A stretch of DNA of 64,000 nt, from contig NZ_JAFBCA010000001.1 of NCBI RefSeq assembly GCF_016907475.1, forward strand, positions 2,418,001-2,482,000, given 5' to 3'. The position numbers and the translations under genes were made by a program. Shown here piece by piece: positions 32,920-43,427 of this stretch (within the stretch, counting starts at the first letter, position 1; each line of letters opens with the position of its first letter). The notes beneath the pieces were generated by a model. The model saw only the letters and a program-made list of their open reading frames with translations. It was not told the DNA's origin and did no database searches. The DNA comes from Nocardioides cavernae. GTDB lineage: Bacteria; Actinomycetota; Actinomycetes; Propionibacteriales; Nocardioidaceae.

Positions 32920-34167
32920 GTGCTGACTCGTCTCGGATTCCCCCGCGTGGGGGAGCACCGCCGCTTCGTCGCGGCGATCGTCGCCGACACCGTCGGCAGC
33001 GGGCTGTTCATGCCGATCACGCTGCTCTACTTCCTCGCGATGACCGACCTGTCCCTCGTGCAGGTCGGGTCCGCGCTGTCGCTGTCCGCGGTGCTGACCA
33101 TGCCCGGTGCGTTCGTCATCGGCAGCCTCGTCGACCGGTTCGGCCCGAGGAAGATGATGCTCATCGGCAACCTCGTCCAGGCGGCCGGCATGGCGGCCTA
33201 CCTGTGGGCCGACTCGCTGCTCGCGGTCGCGCTGTGGACGGCGCTGCTCAACCTCGGGCGCCAGTCCTTCTGGGGCTCCTTCGGCAACGTCGTCACCGCG
33301 ATCTCGGCCCCGGGGGAGCGGGAGCTGTGGTTCGGCTTCCTGCAGGCCGTGCGCAATCTCGGCTACTCGGTCGGTGGGGTGCTCGCCGGCCTCGCGCTGC
33401 AGGTCGGCACCGACGTCGCCTACCAGTCGGTGGTGGTCGTCAACGCGGTCACCTTCGTGGTCGCCTTCGTCCTGCTGCTCGACGTGCCCGACCACCGAGT
33501 GGTGCATCCCGCCGACGCCCCGGTCGAGGGCTGGGGAGTGGTGCTGCGCGACACCGCCTACCTGCGGCTCGTGCTCGGGCAGCTCGGCTTCGTGGCCGGG
33601 ATGATGGTGCTCAACTTCGCCCTGCCGGTCTACGTCGCCGAGACGATCGACCTGCCCGGATGGGTGGTGGGGGCGATCTTCACGCTCAACACGACGCTGG
33701 TCGGCCTCGGCCAGGGGCTCGTCGTACGCCGCATGACCGGGCGCGTGCGCGCCCGGATGATGGGCCTGGCGCAGCTGACCTTCGTCGTCGCCTACGCCCT
33801 GTTCGTCGTCGCCGGTTGGCTCCCGGTCTGGCTGGCGATCGTGGTGATGCTCGTCGGAGCGGCGATCTACACCGCCGGCGAGCTCACCGGTGGGCCGGTC
33901 TTCAGCGCGACCGCGGCCGAGGCCGCACCCGACCACCTCCGCGGCCGCTACCTCGGCCTGTTCCAGCTCAGCTGGGGGCTCGGGGGAGCGGTGACGCCGG
34001 TGGCGTTCACCTGGCTCCTCGCCCACGGCCAGACCACGTTGTGGTGGGTCCTGGCGCTGGTCGCGCTCGCCAGTGCGGCGTACCTGCAGCGGCTGCCGCA
34101 GGTCCTTCCGGCGGCGGGCCGGCGGGTGACCAACCGGGTCGAGGAGGAGGCCCCGGAGGCGGCGTGA
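32920..34167 (+). CDS. Major facilitator superfamily transporter
   Basis: A 415-residue protein with twelve predicted helices. The loop 2-3 signature is GSLVDRFGPRKMMLIG (MFS motif A: GxLaDrxGxkxxl). It resembles MFS drug or small-molecule exporters. The GTG at 32920 with GAGGA before it is preferred; the upstream in-frame extension to 32842 is not hydrophobic. It stands alone between divergent DUF1028 and convergent pfp. Confidence 0.85.
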   Translation: MLTRLGFPRVGEHRRFVAAIVADTVGSGLFMPITLLYFLAMTDLSLVQVGSALSLSAVLTMPGAFVIGSLVDRFGPRKMMLIGNLVQAAGMAAYLWADSLLAVALWTALLNLGRQSFWGSFGNVVTAISAPGERELWFGFLQAVRNLGYSVGGVLAGLALQVGTDVAYQSVVVVNAVTFVVAFVLLLDVPDHRVVHPADAPVEGWGVVLRDTAYLRLVLGQLGFVAGMMVLNFALPVYVAETIDLPGWVVGAIFTLNTTLVGLGQGLVVRRMTGRVRARMMGLAQLTFVVAYALFVVAGWLPVWLAIVVMLVGAAIYTAGELTGGPVFSATAAEAAPDHLRGRYLGLFQLSWGLGGAVTPVAFTWLLAHGQTTLWWVLALVALASAAYLQRLPQVLPAAGRRVTNRVEEEAPEAA

Positions 34168-34171
34168 GCCG

Positions 34172-35380
34172 TCATGGCCGCCCGGCGTCCTGGCCGATGT
34201 CGGCGAGCAGGCCGGTGAACCACGCCTGCTCGGCGTCGAACGGCTTGTGCCCGGCGATCCGCTCGAACTCGATCGCGCGCAGCTCGTCGTCGTGCTCCTC
34301 GTCGTGGCCGATCACGCCCGGCGTGCCGTCGAGGGCGCACGCGACGGCGAGCTCGGCCATCTCGCGGATGAGGGCGAGGTCGGTGTCGTTGGCGGGCGCG
34401 GAGCGGGAGAAGTAGCCCGACTTCTGCACCATCTTCTTCTCGGCGCCGATCGCCTCGGAGAACCGGTCGGCGAAGTAGCGGCCCGGGTTGATGGTGTCGA
34501 TCTGGACGTGCCCGAACGGGTCGCGCTCGACGGTCTCGCCCGACGCCTCCAGGTCGGCGACGATGTCGTCGATGCCGGCGCCCTCGGCGAGGAAGATGTT
34601 GACGCAGCCGATCTCGTCCATGACCCCTCGCAGCCGGTCGGCCTCCGCCGCGAGGTCGATCGCGAGCTCCGGCACGTAGACCGCGTGGATCGCCCACTTC
34701 CGGCCGTCGAGCCCGATGCCGGGGAGCCACTCCTGCTCGGCGTGCCACGCCATGTAGTCGCGCGCGGCTGCGGCGGTCAGCCAGCCGCTGGCGCGGCCCA
34801 TGACCTCGTGGACGATGAGCATCCGCGGGTTGGAGCCGTGCTCGGCGAGCACGTTCTGCGCGAACCGTGACGCCTGCTGGGCCGCCGTCTGCGCGCCGAG
34901 GCTCTGGCGGATGGGCACGATGTCGTTGTCGATGGTCTTGGGCAGCCCGACGACCGTCAGCTTCGAGCCCTGGGTCGCGAGGTACGCCGCCAGGTCGGCC
35001 GCCGCGGTGTTGGTGTCGTCGCCGCCGATGGTGTGAAGGACGTCCACCCCGTCGGCCTGCAGCCGGGCCGCTGCCACCTCGAGCGCGGTCTCGTCCTCGC
35101 CGATCAGGCCGCGTCGGCGGCAGTTGACGTCGTTCGTGAGCTTGACCCTGCTGTTGCCGATCGGGCTGCCGCCGAAGCGGTGCAGCAGTGCGGCGCCGGC
35201 CCGCTCCTCGGCGCCGATGGTGATGCTGTTGCCGGTGAGCAGGCCGTGGTAGCCGTGCCGGTAGGCGATCAGCTCGATGTCGGGGTCGGTGGCGTCGTAC
35301 GTCTCGATGAGGGCGCCCACCGCGGACGACAGGCACGGGGCGTATCCGCCCGCGGTCAGGATCGCAACACGCTTCGGCAT
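34172..35380 (-). CDS. pfp: Pyrophosphate-dependent 6-phosphofructokinase
   Basis: A 402-residue phosphofructokinase. Residues 119-122 are GGDD, with Asp where ATP enzymes have Gly, and 147-153 are PKTIDND, where the Lys also marks PPi use. MGRASGWLTAAAARDY binds the sugar phosphate. The enzyme interconverts fructose 6-phosphate and fructose 1,6-bisphosphate with PPi and can work in both directions. The ATG at 35380 is chosen over longer frames. It ends 4 bp from the MFS stop. Confidence 0.9.
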   Translation of the reverse strand: MPKRVAILTAGGYAPCLSSAVGALIETYDATDPDIELIAYRHGYHGLLTGNSITIGAEERAGAALLHRFGGSPIGNSRVKLTNDVNCRRRGLIGEDETALEVAAARLQADGVDVLHTIGGDDTNTAAADLAAYLATQGSKLTVVGLPKTIDNDIVPIRQSLGAQTAAQQASRFAQNVLAEHGSNPRMLIVHEVMGRASGWLTAAAARDYMAWHAEQEWLPGIGLDGRKWAIHAVYVPELAIDLAAEADRLRGVMDEIGCVNIFLAEGAGIDDIVADLEASGETVERDPFGHVQIDTINPGRYFADRFSEAIGAEKKMVQKSGYFSRSAPANDTDLALIREMAELAVACALDGTPGVIGHDEEHDDELRAIEFERIAGHKPFDAEQAWFTGLLADIGQDAGRP

Positions 35381-35576
35381 GGGGAGCAGGGTAGTTGGAT
35401 CGATACAAGCCCGGAAGTGCGTCCCACCCCACCCCTCCGGGCTCGCCTCACCCCTTCTGGCGTGACCCCGGCGCCGACACGACGTTGTCCGAGTGCTCCG
35501 GTGGTTGCCACGCCCCCGCGGCAAGTCCATTGTGAGTAGGCGCCGTGCGATGCGCGGGCCGATGAGGGGAGTCTCG

Positions 35577-37022
35577 ATGAGCGCGACGGAAGCCGAGCAG
35601 CAGGACGTCAACGGACCGGAGGACACCGACCTCAAGAGGGTCCTCGGCCCCAAGCTGCTGCTGCTCTTCATCGTCGGTGACATCCTCGGCGCCGGCGTGT
35701 ACGCCGTCACCGGAAAGCTCGCCGGCCAGGTGGGCGGGATCGCCTGGCTGCCGTTCCTGGTGGCGTTCGCGGTCGCGACCGTCACCGCCTTCAGCTACTT
35801 GGAGCTGGTCACCAAGTACCCCCAGGCCGCCGGTGCAGCGCTCTACACGCACAAGGCGTTCGGCATCCACTTCATCACCTTCCTGGTGGCCTTCACCGTG
35901 GTCTGCTCGGGCATCACCAGCGCCTCGACGTCGTCCAACCTGCTGGCGGCCAACCTGCTCATCGGCTTCGGCAACGACGACCCCAGCTCCAGCACGACCC
36001 TGCTCACCGCACTGGTGTTCATGCTCGTGCTCGCCGCGATCAACCTGCGCGGCGTCGGCGAGAGCGTGAAGTTCAACGTGCTGCTGACGCTCGTCGAGAT
36101 GACGGCCCTCGCCATCGTCATCGGCATCGGGATCTGGGTGATCGCCCGCGGTGACGGCGACCTCTCCCGGGTCACCGTCTTCGAGAGCCCGGACGACAAG
36201 GGCCTCTTCATGGCGGTCACCATCGCCACGGCCATCGCGTTCTTCTCGATGGTGGGCTTCGAGGACTCGGTCAACATGGTGGAGGAGACCCAGGACCCGC
36301 TGAAGATCTTCCCGCGCACGATGCTGACCGGCCTGGGCATCGCCGTCGTGATCTACATGCTGGTCGCGATCTCGGTCGTCGCGGTCATCCCGGCCGGGCA
36401 GATCGCCGAGCCCACCAACGCCGAGGCCGGGATCCTGCTCGACGTCGTCAAGATCGGGGCGCCCGACCTGCCGATCGACAACATCTTCCCGTTCCTCACC
36501 GTGTTCGCGGTCGCCAACACGGCCCTGATCAACATGCTGATGGCGAGCCGCCTCATCTACGGCATGGCCCAGCAGGACGTGCTGCCGCGCTCCCTCGGCA
36601 GGGTGCTCCCGGGTCGTCGCTCGCCGTGGACCGCGATCATCTTCACCACCGCCCTCGCGCTCGGGCTGATCACCGTGGTCACCCTCGACTCGGAGTCCTC
36701 CGTGGTCGGGGCGCTGTCGGGCACCACGGCCCTCCTGCTGCTGGCCGTGTTCACCATCGTCAACATCGCGTGCCTGATCCTGCGCCGCGACCCGACCCCC
36801 GAGGGCGCCTTCCGCGCACCGTCGGTGCTGCCCGTCATCGGTGCCATCTGCTGCGGCTACCTCCTCGGTCCGTGGGCGCGGCTCGAGGCCGACATGGTCC
36901 AGTACAAGATCGCGGCAGGGCTGCTCGCCGTCGGCGTGGTCCTCTGGGCGCTGACCTGGCTCACCAACCGCGGCGTGCGCGCCAAGAAGACCGGCTTCCG
37001 CGACATCGACCACCTCGAGTGA
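35577..37022 (+). CDS. APC-superfamily amino acid permease
   Basis: A 481-residue permease with about twelve helices. The first helix has the APC Gly-rich motif (LLLLFIVGDILGAGVYAVTG), followed by FSYLELVTKYPQAAGAALY and the GFEDSVNMVEETQDP segment of transporter loop 6. It probably moves an amino acid or amine with a cation across the membrane. The ATG at 35577 follows GAGGGGAG; longer in-frame starts have no site. A hairpin follows the stop by 3 bp. Confidence 0.9.
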   Translation: MSATEAEQQDVNGPEDTDLKRVLGPKLLLLFIVGDILGAGVYAVTGKLAGQVGGIAWLPFLVAFAVATVTAFSYLELVTKYPQAAGAALYTHKAFGIHFITFLVAFTVVCSGITSASTSSNLLAANLLIGFGNDDPSSSTTLLTALVFMLVLAAINLRGVGESVKFNVLLTLVEMTALAIVIGIGIWVIARGDGDLSRVTVFESPDDKGLFMAVTIATAIAFFSMVGFEDSVNMVEETQDPLKIFPRTMLTGLGIAVVIYMLVAISVVAVIPAGQIAEPTNAEAGILLDVVKIGAPDLPIDNIFPFLTVFAVANTALINMLMASRLIYGMAQQDVLPRSLGRVLPGRRSPWTAIIFTTALALGLITVVTLDSESSVVGALSGTTALLLLAVFTIVNIACLILRRDPTPEGAFRAPSVLPVIGAICCGYLLGPWARLEADMVQYKIAAGLLAVGVVLWALTWLTNRGVRAKKTGFRDIDHLE

Positions 37023-37025
37023 GGC

Positions 37026-37046
37026 ACCCCGCCGACACGGCGGGGT
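37026..37046 (+). terminator. Terminator hairpin after the permease gene
   Basis: ACCCCGCCG (37026-37034) pairs perfectly with CGGCGGGGT (37038-37046) around a three-base loop. It sits 3 bp past the permease stop and 42 bp before the start of the phosphoesterase gene. Confidence 0.75.
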
Positions 37047-37087
37047 CACGCACGCGTGTGTGGGCCCTGCCGTCTACGGTGGGGCGG

Positions 37088-38467
37088 GTGACCAAACGAC
37101 CTGTGGGGCCCGTGCTGGCGATGTTGTTGGCCGGCGCGATCGGCTGCTCGACGGTCGCGCCTTCCGCGCCTTCCGCGAGCGCCGTCCCGGACTCCGACCC
37201 CCCTGCGCTCACCTTCACCGTGCCGCCGGTCGAGCCCAGCGCCGACCCCACGCACGCCCCCGGGAAGCCGGCCGCCGAACTCGGGCCGCGGGACCGGCCG
37301 ACCGTGCCGGCGGCCCCCGAGCTGACCGGGGCCTACCGGTTCGTCTCGGCCCCCGACTTCCTCAACCAGGACGTCGCCGACCTCACCGCCGACGGGCGCA
37401 AGCAGTTCGTCGACAAGCGCACGGGGGAGGTCGCGAACTCCACCAACGCCGCGTACGACGCGGCCCTGGACCACGTGATCGACGAGATGGCGTCGCACGG
37501 CACCGACGACGTCCTCGTGGCGGGCGACCTGGTCGAGGGACGCTGGGGCCGCGATGACGCTCGCACCGGCGTCTTCGGGCCGGTGCGGACCCAGACCCAG
37601 CGCCTCCGGGCCTGGCGCCGCGCCGCGGACGTCTACTACCCCGCCTGGCGCGAGCGGTTCGAGGACCGCGGCCTCACGACCTACCCCGCCCTCGGCGACC
37701 ACGAGATCGGTGACGACCCGTGGCGGGCCCGCAAGGACCCGTGGATCGACTTCAAGCGCCGCCACGTGCCCGAGTTCAAGCGGATCTATGCCGACCACAT
37801 GCTGACGGGCGGGGGCGGAGCGCCTCGGTTCGCCGACCGGCCCTCCGGGCAGGCCCGCCGCACCGCCTACGCCGTACGCCTCGACGCGGACGTCCTGCTC
37901 GTCACGCTCGACGTCTTCGAACGCCGGGGCGGTGACGTGCACATGTCCGTCGCCCCCGCGCAGCTGCGCTGGCTGAAGGGTGTCCTCCGCCAGGCCCGCA
38001 AGGACGACGTGCCGTGGGTGATGGTCCAGGGACACGTCCCGATGACCCCGAAGGTGCGCGTCCGCAACTCCAGCAACCTCGTCTACGAGAAGGGCGTGCG
38101 CTCCGACCTGTGGAAGGCGATGGTCGACGGCGGCGTCGACGTCTACCTGAGCGGAGAGGTGCACGACCAGACGGTCCACGAGCGTGACGGCATCCTGCAG
38201 GTGTCGCACGGCTCGCTCCTCTACCGCGGTGAGGCGTCGTACGTCCTCGGCCAGGCCACCGCAGACCGACTGGTGCTGGAGAACCACCAGTTCCGCGGGG
38301 AGATCGGGTTCGAGGACCGGCTCTGGACCACGTCGCGCCAGGGGGCGCCCGGTCACATCAGCTACCCCGACGCGTCCGTCGTCACCGGCACCCTCGTCGC
38401 CAGCCGCACCCGTTCGGGAGGGCTGCGCGTGGACGACGCCGAGGGCGTGCTCGCACCGCGCGACTGA
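37088..38467 (+). CDS. Lipoprotein calcineurin-like phosphoesterase
   Basis: A 459-residue exported metallophosphatase. The N-terminus is a lipoprotein signal (VLAMLLAGAIGC, Cys20), followed by a Pro/Ala-rich spacer. Metal-binding motifs are VLVAGDLVEGRW (GDxxE), PALGDHEIGDDPW (GNHD-type, here GDHE), MVQGHVPM and a late SGEVHDQTVH (GHxH-type). The GNHD Asn is replaced by Asp, and GHxH appears as GEVH. It would act at the outer face of the membrane; the substrate is unknown. Confidence 0.8.
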   Translation: MTKRPVGPVLAMLLAGAIGCSTVAPSAPSASAVPDSDPPALTFTVPPVEPSADPTHAPGKPAAELGPRDRPTVPAAPELTGAYRFVSAPDFLNQDVADLTADGRKQFVDKRTGEVANSTNAAYDAALDHVIDEMASHGTDDVLVAGDLVEGRWGRDDARTGVFGPVRTQTQRLRAWRRAADVYYPAWRERFEDRGLTTYPALGDHEIGDDPWRARKDPWIDFKRRHVPEFKRIYADHMLTGGGGAPRFADRPSGQARRTAYAVRLDADVLLVTLDVFERRGGDVHMSVAPAQLRWLKGVLRQARKDDVPWVMVQGHVPMTPKVRVRNSSNLVYEKGVRSDLWKAMVDGGVDVYLSGEVHDQTVHERDGILQVSHGSLLYRGEASYVLGQATADRLVLENHQFRGEIGFEDRLWTTSRQGAPGHISYPDASVVTGTLVASRTRSGGLRVDDAEGVLAPRD

Positions 38468-38554
38468 GGAGCCCCGCCCGGCGTGCGCTGCGTCACGCGT
38501 TCAGGGGGCGGTCACGGTTCGGGCGAGGCGGGGCGCGCGCCGTACCCTTGTCAG

Positions 38555-39892
38555 GTGACCGCGATCCCCACGCTCGAGCAGTTGCACGCCCTCGGGCCGA
38601 AGCAGCAGCCGACCTATCCCGACTCCGGGGCGGTCGACGCTGCCGTGGCCCGACTGAGGACCGTGCCGCCGCTCGTCTTCGCCGGTGAGTGCGACGACCT
38701 CACCGCCAAGATCGCAGCGGTGACGCGTGGCGAGGCCTTCCTGCTCCAGGGCGGCGACTGCGCCGAGACCTTCGCCGGCGTGACTGCCGACAACGTCCGC
38801 AACAAGCTGCGCGTGCTGCTGCAGATGGCGGTCGTGCTGACGTACGCCGCCTCGGTTCCCGTCGTGAAGCTGGGCCGCCTCGCCGGCCAGTACGCCAAGC
38901 CGCGCAGCTCCGACGAGGAGACCCGCGACGGGGTGACCCTCCCGGCCTACCGCGGCGACGCGGTCAACGGCTACGACTTCACGCCCGAGGCGCGCATCCC
39001 CGACCCGCAGCGGCTGGTGGACGTCTACAACTCCTCGGCCGCCACGCTCAACCTGGTCCGCGCGTTCGTCACCGGCGGCTACGCCGACCTCCGCCAGGTG
39101 CACACCTGGAACACCGACTTCGTGCAGAGCTCGCCGTTCGGCCAGCGCTACGAGTCGGTCGCCGACGAGATCGAGCGCGCGCTCACCTTCATGAAGGCGA
39201 TCGGCGCCGACCCCGACGAGTTCCACCGCGTCGACTTCCACTCCAGCCACGAGGCGCTCCTGCTCGAGTACGAGCAGTCCCTCACGCGCATCGACTCGCG
39301 CACCGACGAGCCCTACAACGTCTCGGCGCACTTCGTGTGGATCGGCGAGCGCACCCGCCAGCTCGACGGCCCGCACGTCGAGCTGCTCTCGAAGATCAAG
39401 AACCCGATCGGCATCAAGCTCGGCCCGACCACGACGCCCGACGACGCGCTGGCCTACGCCGCGCGCCTCAACCCGGAGAACACCCCGGGCCGGCTCACCT
39501 TCATCACCCGCTTCGGCGCCGGCAAGATCCGCGACGGGCTGCCCGCCCTCGTGGAGAAGGTCACCGCCGAGGGCCTCAACGTCGCCTGGGTCTGCGACCC
39601 GATGCACGGCAACACCTTCGAGGCGTCCTCCGGCTACAAGACCCGTCGCTTCGACGACGTCATCGACGAGGTCCAGGGCTTCTTCGACGTGCACCGCAGC
39701 CTCGGCACCTGGCCCGGCGGCGTGCACGTCGAGCTCACCGGCGACGACGTCACCGAGTGCGTCGGCGGCGGCGAGGAGATCGACGAGGTGGGCCTGGCCC
39801 ACCGCTACGAGTCGGTCTGCGACCCCCGCCTCAACCGGGTCCAGTCGCTCGAGCTCGCGTTCCTCGTGGCGGAGATGCTGCGCAAGGCCTGA
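38555..39892 (+). CDS. aroG: Class II 3-deoxy-7-phosphoheptulonate synthase
   Basis: A 445-residue DAHP synthase of the plant/actinobacterial class II, the first step of the shikimate pathway (phosphoenolpyruvate plus erythrose 4-phosphate). Motifs include FLLQGGDCAETFAGV (metal Cys), KLGRLAGQYAKPRSS (substrate binding), HFVWIGERTRQLDGPHVE, WVCDPMHGNT and HVELTGDDVTECVGGG. The GTG at 38555 makes a length near that of mycobacterial AroG (about 460). It shares a neighbourhood with the PASTA kinase, Rv2175c and prenyl synthase genes as in Mycobacterium (Rv2178c, from memory). Confidence 0.95.
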   Translation: MTAIPTLEQLHALGPKQQPTYPDSGAVDAAVARLRTVPPLVFAGECDDLTAKIAAVTRGEAFLLQGGDCAETFAGVTADNVRNKLRVLLQMAVVLTYAASVPVVKLGRLAGQYAKPRSSDEETRDGVTLPAYRGDAVNGYDFTPEARIPDPQRLVDVYNSSAATLNLVRAFVTGGYADLRQVHTWNTDFVQSSPFGQRYESVADEIERALTFMKAIGADPDEFHRVDFHSSHEALLLEYEQSLTRIDSRTDEPYNVSAHFVWIGERTRQLDGPHVELLSKIKNPIGIKLGPTTTPDDALAYAARLNPENTPGRLTFITRFGAGKIRDGLPALVEKVTAEGLNVAWVCDPMHGNTFEASSGYKTRRFDDVIDEVQGFFDVHRSLGTWPGGVHVELTGDDVTECVGGGEEIDEVGLAHRYESVCDPRLNRVQSLELAFLVAEMLRKA

Positions 39893-40062
39893 TCGCCCGA
39901 CCGCACACCGGCGAGCGGTGGCTGAGCCACGTTCTCGGCGCCCGGATGTGGCGGACGCACCGCTGGCGGGATTGTCGTACGACGGCGCGCCGCACCCTTT
40001 TCGTGACCTGATCGTGAGCAGGTCGTGGTCCGCTCCGCGTCGGCGTGCCCCATGCTCTCGCC

Positions 40063-41223
40063 ATGGCGGACGTCAGGACATCCTTGCGGGCACTCGCGCA
40101 CCCGGGCTCGGTGCTCGCCCTCGTCGTGCTCGTCCTCAACGACCACGTCCTCAAGCAGGCGTGGCCGGGGTGGGTCACCGGCAAGCTCAGTGACGTCGCC
40201 GGTCTCGTCGTCGCACCGCTGCTGCTCGGGGCGTTGCTGACGCTGCTGCGCGTTCCGCGGGCGGTACCGGCCGCCCTGGCCGCGACGGGTGTCGGCTTTG
40301 TCTTCTGCAAGACGTCGGCGGTCGGAGCGGCAGCAACCAGCGCCGTGTGGAGCCTGTTCGGCACACCCACGATCATCCGCGCCGACGTCACCGACCTGGT
40401 CGCACTGCCCGCGATCTGTGCCGCCTGGGCGATCCATCGCCGTACGGCGCGCTCCGACGGCGCCGGTTGGCGTCGTACGGTCTCCGTCGCCCTGGGCGTG
40501 GCAGTCCTGCCAGTGGGCGTGCTGGCGACCAGCGCGACGTCGTGCAGCGAGTCGGAGGGCTACCAGGCGGTCGGCGTGGTGCGGGGCGAGTTCACCGGTC
40601 CACCGCGACAAGAGGAGACGCGACTGGCCGTGGGCGAGCTGACCGGCGCGAGGTTCAGCGTCGACCGCTCGGGCGACTTCCTGACCGCGTCGTTCGAGCT
40701 CGACGGCCCCCTCGACCGGTCGTCGAGGACCTGCCTTGGCAGCCGCTGCTGGCGCCTCATCGGTGAGGACGCCGTCGACGCCTCCACCGACGGCGGCCGC
40801 ACCTGGACGCGCGAGGCGGAGCTGACGGAGGCGGACCGCGACCGGATCACCGAGGACGTCGGCACCGACGACGGGTGCGACGACGCGCCGCCCGCAGTCG
40901 GGGCCAGTGACGTCGCCGCACTGCGCGTCGACGCGGGCGACCTCGTCATCGTCACGCTCCAACGCGGCGGCGTCTGGCGGCGCGACCCGGCCGGTACCTG
41001 GACGGTGCTGACCGAGAGCGAGGTGCGTGACCTCATTCGCGACGACTCCCCGCCACCGCCCGTCGTCACCGAGCTCGACGGCACCGACACCCCGGACGAC
41101 CCGGACGTTCCGGACGTTCCGGGCTCGGGGCAGACCGGTCCACCGTGCCCCACGCCGTCGACGACCACGGTCACGCCCCATCCGAGCAACGGACCGCCGA
41201 CCACGTACGACGTGTGCGTCTGA
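40063..41223 (+). CDS. Membrane protein with extracytoplasmic C-terminal domain
   Basis: A 386-residue protein. The first 165 residues hold about five hydrophobic segments (VLALVVLVLNDHVLKQAW, VAGLVVAPLLLGALLTLL, VSVALGVAVLPVGVLATSA). The rest, after SCSESEG, is an outer domain with paired Cys residues (RTCLGSRCWR), ending in a Pro/Thr-rich tail with a last Cys. A segment (ASTDGGRTWTREAELT) resembles an Asp-box/sialidase-like repeat (DGGxTW), suggesting a beta-propeller blade. Function unknown. Confidence 0.7.
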   Translation: MADVRTSLRALAHPGSVLALVVLVLNDHVLKQAWPGWVTGKLSDVAGLVVAPLLLGALLTLLRVPRAVPAALAATGVGFVFCKTSAVGAAATSAVWSLFGTPTIIRADVTDLVALPAICAAWAIHRRTARSDGAGWRRTVSVALGVAVLPVGVLATSATSCSESEGYQAVGVVRGEFTGPPRQEETRLAVGELTGARFSVDRSGDFLTASFELDGPLDRSSRTCLGSRCWRLIGEDAVDASTDGGRTWTREAELTEADRDRITEDVGTDDGCDDAPPAVGASDVAALRVDAGDLVIVTLQRGGVWRRDPAGTWTVLTESEVRDLIRDDSPPPPVVTELDGTDTPDDPDVPDVPGSGQTGPPCPTPSTTTVTPHPSNGPPTTYDVCV

Positions 41224-41242
41224 CCCCGGGTAGGTTCGCCCC

Positions 41243-42221
<979 letters not shown>

Positions 42222-42244
<23 letters not shown>

Positions 42245-43379
42245 CGCTCACCTCGCTGATCGCGGTGTAGTCGCGACCGAGGCTGCCGAGCCCCGGCGGG
42301 GTCACGGCGGTGATCGTGATGGTGACCGTCGCGGTCTCCACCGGCGGGACCTTGAGGCGCTGCATGGCCGGTTGCTCGGCGAAGGTCTGCTCGATCGACG
42401 AGCCGTCGTCGAAGCCCCAGCTGACCGCGACGATGCGGCGGTTGTTGGGGTACCAGTCGACGCCGGCGACCTGCTTGGCATAGCCGTTGACGAGTCCGAC
42501 CCGGGTGACCACGCCGGGCTCGGTCAGCGTGACCGTGATGGTCTCCCCGGTCGCGTCACCCGCCGTGCGCCACGCCGTGGCCGGGTTGCCGTCGCCCATC
42601 TGGCTGGCCTCGTAGGCCACCAGGTTGCCGTCGAAGTCGGTGGTCGGCGGCGCCGTGCCGGGGACCTCGAACGTCGCGCCGCGCGCCAGGTCGAGCGCCT
42701 TGCCGACGCCAGTCGGTGTCTCGCCGCCGTCGTCCGTCGGCTCCGGGCTGCTGTCCGTCTGCTCGGCGCCCGGGTCCGGCGCCTGTGAGGTGCCGGTCGC
42801 ACCGTCAGCGGGATCGGTGGCGACCTCGTCGCCGTCGGTGTCGAAGACCCGCAGCAGCAGGAAGGCCAGGCCCACCAGCAGCGCGGCGCCCAGGACCCAC
42901 CCGAGCCACGCCAGGCCGTGCACCGGAAGGTCGCCGTCGACGTCGTCGACCTCCTCGTAGGGCAGCAGCTCCTCGTGGGGGTCCCACGTCGGGCGCCGCG
43001 AGGGGGGAGGGCCCGGTTCGTCGGGTACGACGTCGGGCGGACTGGTCGGCGGGACCGGGGTGGGGTCGGCCGCCTGGACGCGCGGGTCGACCGGGGCCGG
43101 GGAGCGGTCCGTGCCCGGCGCGGGGCCGTCCACGACAGTCGAAGCGGCCGTGGAGTCGGCAGCAGGTTCGGCGGCGGAGCCGGACGGCTCCGGCAACGCC
43201 TCGTCCGGAGCCGGACGCTCGGGGGCCGGCCTTGTGGCGGTCACGGTCGGCGACGGCGGAGCGGGTGCCTGCTCGAGGCGGACCGGCGCGGGCGCGCCGA
43301 TGCGGTGCCCACAGTTGAGGCAGAACCGCCCCACCCCCAGCTCGGCGCCGCACGCCACACACGTGTCCACGGGCCCCAC
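42222..43379 (-). CDS. Zinc-ribbon protein with outer discoidin-like domain
   Basis: A 385-residue protein. A cytoplasmic zinc ribbon comes first (CVACGAELGVGRFCLNCG, residues 7-24, four Cys). A disordered Pro/Ala/Glu stretch follows to about 165, then a membrane helix (LAWLGWVLGAALLVGLAFLLL) and a Thr/Asp-rich linker. The C-terminal domain (about 245-380) has YEASQMGDGNPATAWRT, typical of discoidin/galactose-binding-like modules of the NADase type. It could tie cell-wall or glycan binding to a cytoplasmic partner. Function unknown. Confidence 0.75.
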
Positions 43380-43427
43380 GATAGGGGGACGGACCCACGC
43401 GGGGTTCCACCCGAGGGACGGGGGTTC

